Shown: piece after piece, positions 57,464-64,000 of the stretch
How the letters are laid out: each line of letters starts with the position of its first letter
Numbering within the stretch: position 1 is the stretch's first letter
NCBI GenBank assembly: GCA_044371535.1
Contig: JBILTL010000001.1
Location: 1 to 64,000, forward strand
Direction of reading: 5' to 3'
Source: CAIZGX01 sp044371535
Lineage (GTDB): Bacteria; Bacteroidota; Bacteroidia; Flavobacteriales_D; Sanyastnellaceae
DNA: 64,000 nucleotides
Position numbers and translations under genes: made by a program
The notes under the pieces: model-generated
Database searches by the model: none
Told to the model about the DNA's origin: nothing
What the model saw: the letters and a program-made list of their open reading frames with translations, nothing else

Positions 57464-58228
57464 TTGAAAAAAATATTTTTCATATCATTCTTACTCACGC
57501 AATTCTTTGTGTGTCTTGGGCAATCCTCTGTCAGAAACATCCAACCGAACAACAACAGCTGGTTCATGTATTTCGGTGATCATAAATTCTCAGAACATTG
57601 GGGAATTCATTTGGAAGCACAAATCAGAAGAAATGAAATCGTAACGAAACCTCTTCAACTTCTTTTAAGAACCGGTATCAATTATCACTTCGCGCCGAAT
57701 GCTTTTGCAACTGCTGGATATTGTTACGTCCATACTTCACCTTATGGGGTATTCCCGGCTAAATCGGGTTTTCCAGAAAACAGATTTTGGGAACAGCTTC
57801 AAGTGAAATCACAAGCTGGACGAATTGAAATGATTACGCGTTTGCGCTTAGAACAACGCTTCTCGAAACTTCCTGTTGCACAGTCAACAGGAGAATACGC
57901 GCCAGGCGATGATGCATACACCAATCGGGCGCGTATTCTTGTGCGTCTATCTGTTCCATTCAAAGGAAAAACCATTGAAGACAAATCTCTGTACTTCTCT
58001 TGCTACGACGAAGCGTTCATCAACTTCGGAGAAAATGTGCAAGCCAACATCTTCGATCAAAACCGGGCATACGCCGCACTTGGTTACAAATTTACTAAAT
58101 GGGGAAAACTTGAAATCGGATACATGAATCAACTCCTTATAAAGGCAGACGGAGTAAAGATTGAAAACAATCATACGCTTCAAGTAGGGTTTAGTTCGAC
58201 CTTAGATTTCAGAAAGAAACATTCTTAA
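57464..58228 (+). CDS. DUF2490 family outer-membrane protein
   Basis: 254 residues with TTG start, supported because the signal peptide (KKIFFISFLLTQFFVCLGQ) begins at once and no ATG or GTG is available upstream in frame. Body is beta-rich with the DUF2490 pattern: NSWFMYFGDHKFSEHWGIHLEAQIRRNE, LRTGINYHF, EQLQVK, RLRLEQRF, YDEAFINFGENVQANIFDQNRAYAALGYKF. Likely an outer-membrane barrel. It sits at the end of the suf operon; functional link unclear. Confidence 0.85.
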   Translation: MKKIFFISFLLTQFFVCLGQSSVRNIQPNNNSWFMYFGDHKFSEHWGIHLEAQIRRNEIVTKPLQLLLRTGINYHFAPNAFATAGYCYVHTSPYGVFPAKSGFPENRFWEQLQVKSQAGRIEMITRLRLEQRFSKLPVAQSTGEYAPGDDAYTNRARILVRLSVPFKGKTIEDKSLYFSCYDEAFINFGENVQANIFDQNRAYAALGYKFTKWGKLEIGYMNQLLIKADGVKIENNHTLQVGFSSTLDFRKKHS

Positions 58229-58230
58229 GA

Positions 58231-58380
58231 AAGATACTTTGTAAGATGCTTCGCAAGATTCTGATGAAAGATACTCTGTAAGATGCTTCGCAAGATTCTA
58301 TCGAAAGAAACTTCGTTAGTGTATCCACTAGCCGAAGGCTTCTTGTAAAACATCTTGTGAAACATCTTGCGAAGCATCTT
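58231..58380. repeat. Mini-hairpin array with polarity switch, aagat/atctt family
   Basis: Left: aagat with AC-TTT-GT, GC-TTC-GC, TC-TGAT-GA, AC-TCT-GT, GC-TTC-GC, TC-TATC-GA, AAC-TTC-GTT. Centre: AGCC-GAA-GGCT. Right: atctt with GTGAAAC, GC-GAA-GC. The block begins 3 bp after the DUF2490 stop and ends at the promoter of the next gene. Confidence 0.92.
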
Positions 58381-58391
58381 ACCTTAGCCTT

Positions 58392-58895
58392 ATGAGTGGG
58401 GAGAGTTTTTTATACATACGTATTGTTGGAATAGCTCTTTTGCTTTCAACTGTTTCGTGCGCAACGGATCAGGAGAAGGCACGCGACTACAACAACAAAA
58501 TAACCGTTGAATTAGAGACCTGTGGTGTAGCTATTTTTCAGTTGGAAGAACAATTGGGTCAGCCGCAAAATCTGAATGAATTTTACTCGAAAGCTGAATC
58601 AACATTAAACACAGCAAAAGAGAATTTAACTGAAATTGGAAACTTCAAGGAAGACACACTTCTTGTTAATCCTGCACTCCGAACCGTAGAAAAATTTCAG
58701 GAAATTCTTTCAACGTATTACAAGCCACTTTGCAATTTGCATCAACTTCCACAAGAACAAATATCCTTCGCAACAACCGATAGCTGCAGGGTTCTGCGCA
58801 TGTTCATTCAAAACGAATCGGTCTTCACACAACAAGATTTCGAAAACGCGCAACAGTCGTTTGCCGATAAGTACAAGCTTGATTTAGCGGAATAA
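58392..58895 (+). CDS. Putative lipoprotein, helical
   Basis: 167 residues. N-terminal hydrophobic segment ending in LLSTVSC (lipid Cys near residue 23). The rest is helical and charged (VELETCGVAIFQLEEQLGQ, KAESTLNTAKENLTE). No family recognised. A TACCTTAG box lies exactly 4 nt before the ATG. Ends 2 bp before the stop of the convergent gene. Confidence 0.75.
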   Translation: MSGESFLYIRIVGIALLLSTVSCATDQEKARDYNNKITVELETCGVAIFQLEEQLGQPQNLNEFYSKAESTLNTAKENLTEIGNFKEDTLLVNPALRTVEKFQEILSTYYKPLCNLHQLPQEQISFATTDSCRVLRMFIQNESVFTQQDFENAQQSFADKYKLDLAE

Positions 58896-58896
58896 C

Positions 58897-59985
58897 TCAA
58901 TCCTTCATTTCAGAAAAAATTCGACCCAAAATGATGGTCAATTTTTCTTCTGGAACGAGCGTTTGAAAGACCGGACTCTTTCCTTTCTCTTTCTCAACTC
59001 TGATCCCATTCTCATAGGGTTCTATGGCTAAAATGGTTTTGAAGGTCCATGTATTGTTTCTCACCAATCCATCGAAAATAAGACGTTGATTGGTAACATA
59101 TAAAACTCCAACATCCAACTCTTTCATTTCATCTGTGGTAATTCGCTGCACCGCCGTTCTTCCTGCTCGGAAAGAAACTCCTTTCATAATTTTAAATCTC
59201 AAGGCAGGACCACCATAAGAAAATCCATGTGTTACTGTTCGTAGTTCATGCCACGAAACATTCGTTTTATAGTAACAGACTTCATCCTTTTTTAGATTTA
59301 TATCGACAGCCATAGGCACTAAAGGAGCATTCTCTAAACTCCAATTTTCCTTAAATCCATCAATGATTTTTTGTGAATCTTCCTGAAAGGAATAGTTAAC
59401 TCCCAAACTTGAACACGTCGAAAAGAATACATCTAATTCACCCGGACCAACTCGCTTATCGTCAATTATTCCTTTGATGAGTCTATTGGCAATTTCAGAA
59501 ACGTGCTTTTGAACTAGACTTGAGATTGCCTCCTCCTTCAAAGAAAAAGCTTCTTGAATTTTTAATAGAATCGCTTTCTCCTCATCAGACAACAATTCGT
59601 CTAGAACGAACTTCGCATACAATTCATCATATACTTTCAATCCCGAACTTGTATAGATCTTTTCTTTTTCTTCATTCGTTATGCAAAGCAACGCAGCTAG
59701 GTGCTCGAGCTCTTCAACTTCAGAAGCGGAAATTTCAGAGTCTGCAAGGAAGAAAGCAATCGCCAGAACAAAACAATTCCGTAACTCTTCATTAAACTCC
59801 TTCTTCCAATCTTCAATTTTATAAGTCTCGCAAATCGACAAAACGTGTTCTTTTGTTACACCTAAAATGCCGCGTTCGGCAAGAAGATTATTGAATTCAA
59901 TAAAGGCATTCATCGAATTTTTCGAACCCGAAATGCGTTGCCAAAAACTAGATTCTAGTAAGGGTTTTTTCTCGAATAATTTCAT
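58897..59985 (-). CDS. TerB-like / PH-like domain protein
   Basis: 362 residues, no signal peptide or membrane helix. About residues 65-205 resemble TerB-type helical repeats (FFLADSEISASEVEELEHLAAL, and again GIIDDKRVGPGELDVFFSTC). About residues 230-355 look like a bacterial PH/GRAM-type domain (GVSFRAGR, VGVLYVTNQRLIFDG, FKTILAIEPYENGIRVEKEKG). The combination suggests a membrane-associated or stress protein; function not known. A TATCTTAG box lies 5 nt before the ATG. Confidence 0.7.
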   Translation of the reverse strand: MKLFEKKPLLESSFWQRISGSKNSMNAFIEFNNLLAERGILGVTKEHVLSICETYKIEDWKKEFNEELRNCFVLAIAFFLADSEISASEVEELEHLAALLCITNEEKEKIYTSSGLKVYDELYAKFVLDELLSDEEKAILLKIQEAFSLKEEAISSLVQKHVSEIANRLIKGIIDDKRVGPGELDVFFSTCSSLGVNYSFQEDSQKIIDGFKENWSLENAPLVPMAVDINLKKDEVCYYKTNVSWHELRTVTHGFSYGGPALRFKIMKGVSFRAGRTAVQRITTDEMKELDVGVLYVTNQRLIFDGLVRNNTWTFKTILAIEPYENGIRVEKEKGKSPVFQTLVPEEKLTIILGRIFSEMKD

Positions 59986-60101
59986 GAGAACTAAGATAGT
60001 CTAAAGTTATGCTGACGAATAAACAGCATATAACTTATAGGAATTTGGCATAAACATGAGGTGCCAAGTGGTTTTTCCTTTGGCTCAAAATTAATTGAGT
60101 C

Positions 60102-60728
60102 ATGAAAACCAAAAAAACAATTCTCTCCCTCTCTCTTTTGCTCGCGCTCTATTCGTGCGAAAAAGAGAAACCCATTCCTAACATTCAATGTCGCGTTGTT
60201 GAGCAAGGCTCTAACGTACCTATACCCTTCGCAGAAGTGCAATGGTATGAAATCGAAGGATTCGGAGGTTCCATCAACTATGTCCCCTCCTTCATTTCAA
60301 TTGCAAATGAATCGGGTGAATTCGAAATGCCGAAAGATGCAACAGTCGATGTTGCAAAAGCAATAGCGAATTCAGCTAATCAGTATTCTGAATTCGGATT
60401 CACCGACGTTTCCTTTTTCGCAGGAAGCTCTTCAATTAGTATTCCCGTTTCATGCAAATCCACACTGCGTCTTCAACTCATAGACGATGCGAATACACCG
60501 CAGAACATAGTAGGCGCTTCTTTCAAAGTAAACAACGGCTTTCGAGGAGTTACGCAACAGGCAGATTTAGCTGGTCACGAAGATGAATGCTTCTTTGAAG
60601 TCCCTGCCCATTTCCCCATTGAACTAGAAATAAAAAAGCATTACGCCTCTGGAAATTATTCTTCGGAATGGATAACCATTGAGCCCATACAAGCCAATGA
60701 AATCAGTACATACACCTTATACTATTAA
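60102..60728 (+). CDS. Lipoprotein with Ig/CNA-like beta domain
   Basis: 208 residues. Lipoprotein signal (LSLSLLLALYSC, Cys near residue 19). The body starts IQCRVVEQGSNVPIPFAEVQWYE, like a carboxypeptidase-regulatory or Ig-like module, and is beta-rich throughout. Function unknown. It is 4 bp upstream of the large secreted esterase, so they may act together at the cell surface. Confidence 0.75.
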   Translation: MKTKKTILSLSLLLALYSCEKEKPIPNIQCRVVEQGSNVPIPFAEVQWYEIEGFGGSINYVPSFISIANESGEFEMPKDATVDVAKAIANSANQYSEFGFTDVSFFAGSSSISIPVSCKSTLRLQLIDDANTPQNIVGASFKVNNGFRGVTQQADLAGHEDECFFEVPAHFPIELEIKKHYASGNYSSEWITIEPIQANEISTYTLYY

Positions 60729-60732
60729 ACCC

Positions 60733-63700
60733 ATGAAAAAAATCTCTACCCTTTTTCTGTGCTTTTGCTCTTTGATAAATTTCGCGCAGAGCACCTACAC
60801 ACCTGTTATGAAATCGACAGCGTTCAGTCAAAACTTATCTAAAAACAATTCGCTTGTTTTTTCAAAAAGTCAAGCTGCAAAAGATGCATTTCTTTTTCTA
60901 TGTGGAAAAGATTCAACGCATCTCTACTTCCCAGATTACGCGAACCACATTCGAAATCTTCCAAATGAAAACAACACAACCCATCTGGAAGTTTGGGATG
61001 TTCAATACACGCGAGAATCGAATAATACTGCCGATACCAGCCAATTCATTCTGAGCAATTCGCAAGGACTGACTCCGGGTGTTCATGTATTCAACACAAG
61101 TAACTTCATTCACTCGAACTACTATTCGAACACACCCATTCAAGCAATAAGTTTCGATGATGGTATAACATGGAACTCACTCGTGAATAATTCCATTTCA
61201 ATCGTTGTTCCTTCCAACACAAATTGGTTTTCTGTTGCCGTGAAGTATTCAGTAAACGGAAAAACGAAAAAAACAGGAATCAAATTTCAAGTTGAAACGA
61301 AGAGCTTAATGAATCCCGATACTGCACCATGGCAAGTAAGCAGCTCGTTTGAAATTGATACGCTTTTAGGAAATAATTTTGTGAAAGGAAACGCCTATAC
61401 GTTAATGAGTGCAGACGGCGTCTTCGATAAACCTTTTGTGTTCGTTGAAGGAATTGACTTCGGGACTGATCATCTTCCAACAAGAAACGGAACGTTTGGA
61501 TGGGATGCGTTTTCTTCTGGTGCTTCAACCGGACAGTACGCTATGCTGCAATTGATGCCCTATTGGATAGATACACTGCAGCAACATGGTTACGATTTAG
61601 TGCTCATTGATTTTTACGATGGTGCACGAAACATCAAAGAAAATGCTGCATTGGTTGAGAAGGTAATTAATCTGTGCAATGCCCACAAGAATAGCACTGA
61701 AAGCATTGTCGTTGCTGGCGCAAGTATGGGTGGACTTATTTCGCGCTATGCGCTTCGCAACATGGAAATTCAAAACAAACAGCATTGCACGCGTTTGTAT
61801 ATCAGCCTCGATGCGCCCCATTTGGGCGCCTACATTCCACTTAGCTTGCAATCGACCTTGCACTTTATGGCTCCTCACAGTTCCGAGGCTCACAGCTTCG
61901 TTTACGATAAACTCAAACGTCCAGCAGCAAAGCAACTGCTGTTCTATCAATGGGGAATACCCGATCCCTTGCTTCCAACTGAATTCCTTCAATTTCAATC
62001 GGAGCTCAGTAGCCTCGGTCTTCCTCAACACTGCAGAAACATTGCTATTGCAAATGGAAATAAAAACGGAATTGGACTAAGCGCAAATCCAGGAACACCG
62101 CTGCTCTTGGAATCATGCAATGCCACAAGCCTCCTTTCTGGAGACGAATTTAGATTGAAACTATTTCCGCTTCCGGGTTCTACAAACGACTCGGAAAGCA
62201 CAGATGACTATCACATTCTTGCAGACTTAAAACTAACTGAAGTCGATTTCGATTTTCTCAGTATGTCTATCTCTGAGTATTCAGCGAAACCAAAAGTCTC
62301 GGCCTCTGCCCTTCCTTTCGACTATTCATGCGGCGGCTATTCCACTTCTATAAAAGAATTCGTAGATGCGATCAATGAAAACAGTTCCTTCAGCAATGCG
62401 TGCGGGAATATCAGTTCCGACTTCTTCCAACTCTATCACAATTTTGTGCCAACCACAAGCGCCTTGCACAGCAGCGTTAACGAACCGTTCACAGCAATTA
62501 ACGAAGAGGAAATTCCCTTTGACAATTGGTATGCACCGTCAGGAAGCAATCAACCCCACTCGGGAATCAACTACGGGAACTTGGCATTCATTGCGCAAGA
62601 AGTGTTCGCAGACGAACTACCGAATGGACATTCGGTTTTCAGAATGAATGTGGAAAATGGTTCGAACTTCAACTTCGGAAAAACCGGTTTACAAGTGCTT
62701 CCTTCAACCATCATTGAAAACAATGCAATCGTAAGTGTTGGTGCACTCGGCGAAAGTCATTCATCTTTGAATAGCCTTGTATTTCCTGGAGATGAAGTAA
62801 ACATTGAAACAGGCATTGACTGCGGACAAGGGAGCATTGATATTCGTGAAGGAGGTAGTCTTCTCATTGGCGATGCGAATGGTACTGTGAACGCGAGGCT
62901 GCATGTTCAACAAACAACAACAATTAATCTTCAAAACAACGGAACGCTATTCATTCATCCGAATGGACAGCTCATTCTTGAAAACAACGCTACCTTGAAC
63001 CTTCTCGGAGGAACACTTCAAGTGGAAGGAAAAGTCGTCCTTCTTCCCGGAGGGAAAATTGTTTTTTCTTCAGGAGAAGTTGTATTAAACAACACAGCGG
63101 CTTCCGTTGAATTTCGAGGCGGACAACTTCACTTAACCGCACAATCAAATTTCAATGTTGAAGCGATTCTAGGAGGGTTCGATATTTATTCTTCTTGGAA
63201 TGAAACAGACGTGATCTTCGAATCGGGAAGTCGCATGCATGTTGAAGGAATCAATTCTGAAAACACCCTTCTTCGTATTCATGAAGGCGCTATGTTCAAC
63301 GAGGCTGGAACTGCCAATTACATTCGATTCCAAAACGGAAGAATAGAACTTCAAGAAAACGCAACGCTTCTTTCCTACCAACGAATGTTCTTCAATAACG
63401 CAGAAATCATCGGCGCTGAAAATGCACTGTGTCAAGTCGACTACAACAATGTTACCTTCTTAAACACTTCTTCCAACAACTGCAGAATAAAAAGCAACTA
63501 TGGAAAACTGTCTGCGGTAAATTCAGATTTCACAAACAACAGCGCTATTAGCATTCGTTACGGAAACTACAATTTCGAAGAATGTCTTTTCAATGCGTCC
63601 AATCTATTCTCTGAACATTTGAAATCCTTGAGTAAAATCAAAAATTCTGTTTTCGAAAACAACGACGTTGCGCTTTCAGACTATAGTCTTATTGAAATTG

Positions 63701-64000
63701 GTGTTACCTCTTGCACCTTCAGCAGCAACGCTATAGCAGCGCAAAAAAAGGGCGGAGTCTTCACCATTCGTTGCACTGAATTTTCTCAGAATGGAACGGC
63801 GTTGGAAATTGGAAAAGGCTGCGTGCTAAACATGTCTTCCAGCAGCGCGGGTGGATACAATGTTTTCGAACTGAACGACGAGCACATTCATTTCTATCAC
63901 AGCTCAACACCCTTGTTGAACAAAGGGTTTAACGTCTTCAGTGGAGCCACCGATTGCAATCTTTGCGGAAACATTGCAACCATCACTTCAACCAATTGCG
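60733..64000 (+). CDS. Secreted alpha/beta-hydrolase (esterase-like) with parallel beta-helix-like region, partial at right edge
   Basis: Open for 1089 codons to the edge. Signal peptide (MKKISTLFLCFCSLINFAQ). About residues 230-520: alpha/beta hydrolase with PFVFVEGIDFG, YDLVLIDFYDGA and nucleophile motif GASMGGLISRYAL (Ser about 332). From about residue 640: repetitive Asn/Ser/Ile/Leu-rich beta rungs (INLQNNGTLFIHPNGQLILENNATLNLLGG, SRMHVEGIN) like a right-handed beta-helix. A large exported protein, possibly ending in a type IX secretion sorting domain beyond the window. Substrate unknown. Confidence 0.82.
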   Translation, partial: MKKISTLFLCFCSLINFAQSTYTPVMKSTAFSQNLSKNNSLVFSKSQAAKDAFLFLCGKDSTHLYFPDYANHIRNLPNENNTTHLEVWDVQYTRESNNTADTSQFILSNSQGLTPGVHVFNTSNFIHSNYYSNTPIQAISFDDGITWNSLVNNSISIVVPSNTNWFSVAVKYSVNGKTKKTGIKFQVETKSLMNPDTAPWQVSSSFEIDTLLGNNFVKGNAYTLMSADGVFDKPFVFVEGIDFGTDHLPTRNGTFGWDAFSSGASTGQYAMLQLMPYWIDTLQQHGYDLVLIDFYDGARNIKENAALVEKVINLCNAHKNSTESIVVAGASMGGLISRYALRNMEIQNKQHCTRLYISLDAPHLGAYIPLSLQSTLHFMAPHSSEAHSFVYDKLKRPAAKQLLFYQWGIPDPLLPTEFLQFQSELSSLGLPQHCRNIAIANGNKNGIGLSANPGTPLLLESCNATSLLSGDEFRLKLFPLPGSTNDSESTDDYHILADLKLTEVDFDFLSMSISEYSAKPKVSASALPFDYSCGGYSTSIKEFVDAINENSSFSNACGNISSDFFQLYHNFVPTTSALHSSVNEPFTAINEEEIPFDNWYAPSGSNQPHSGINYGNLAFIAQEVFADELPNGHSVFRMNVENGSNFNFGKTGLQVLPSTIIENNAIVSVGALGESHSSLNSLVFPGDEVNIETGIDCGQGSIDIREGGSLLIGDANGTVNARLHVQQTTTINLQNNGTLFIHPNGQLILENNATLNLLGGTLQVEGKVVLLPGGKIVFSSGEVVLNNTAASVEFRGGQLHLTAQSNFNVEAILGGFDIYSSWNETDVIFESGSRMHVEGINSENTLLRIHEGAMFNEAGTANYIRFQNGRIELQENATLLSYQRMFFNNAEIIGAENALCQVDYNNVTFLNTSSNNCRIKSNYGKLSAVNSDFTNNSAISIRYGNYNFEECLFNASNLFSEHLKSLSKIKNSVFENNDVALSDYSLIEIGVTSCTFSSNAIAAQKKGGVFTIRCTEFSQNGTALEIGKGCVLNMSSSSAGGYNVFELNDEHIHFYHSSTPLLNKGFNVFSGATDCNLCGNIATITSTNC

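Overview
The window looks like a compact chromosome segment of a Bacteroidota bacterium, most likely order Flavobacteriales; genus not determinable here. Signs: Bacteroidota-type -7 promoter boxes (TAnnTTTG) in place of Shine-Dalgarno sites, many outer-membrane beta-barrel proteins, a TonB-dependent receptor of the OMP_b-brl_3 kind, DUF2480, DUF6132, DUF2490 and YwqK-like proteins, and a dihydroorotase of the type I recall from Bacteroidota. The standard code is used (TGA is a working stop, e.g. at the end of gmk). Genes are tightly packed, often with ATGA overlaps or stop codons shared by convergent genes.

Layout. 1-5 kb: hemH (cut by the left edge), yicC-gmk-nadD, an O6-methylguanine methyltransferase, rfbD and an outer-membrane protein. 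5-9 kb: a MacB-type permease, then a small cluster of a PqqD-like RRE protein, an HPr-kinase-like protein and an S24/S26 peptidase broken by an in-frame TGA, facing a CPBP protease. 9-16 kb: a tetR-tolC-MFP-RND efflux operon. 16-21 kb: TonB-dependent receptor, two small membrane proteins and a type IV AbiE toxin-antitoxin pair lying between two near-identical repeat arrays. 21-28 kb: pyrC, a glycosyltransferase, an AlgX/AlgI-like acetylation pair and a phosphosugar mutase. 28-38 kb: rmlA-rmlB, an AT-rich gmd plus nucleotide-sugar dehydrogenase insert, a histidine kinase, oligopeptidase B, ispD and neuB. 38-51 kb: DUF2480, secreted superoxide dismutase, AsmA-like protein, RNA methyltransferase, cvpA, ksgA, fbp, LPS-type glycosyltransferases, glucosaminidase and a polyprenyl synthase. 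51-58 kb: complete sufA-B-C-D-S-E-T operon. 58-64 kb: lipoproteins, a TerB/PH-like protein and a secreted esterase with a beta-helix-like tail that runs off the right edge.

The most unusual feature is a class of short tandem arrays of mini-hairpins. Each array alternates one constant spacer (atcaat, gatgac, aagat, cgaatg or a looser taaatt/taagt type) with hairpins of changing stem sequence but mostly a C-TNC-G core (C-GNA-G on the other strand). Fourteen arrays lie in 64 kb. Nearly all are intergenic and many switch polarity in the middle. One sits in frame inside the phosphosugar mutase gene, one supplies the C-terminus of a DUF6132 protein, and two flank the AbiE module as direct repeats. 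A second theme is probable leaderless transcription: about ten genes have a TAnnTTTG-like box only 4-5 nt before the start codon.

No rRNA, tRNA, CRISPR array or insertion sequence with a transposase was seen.
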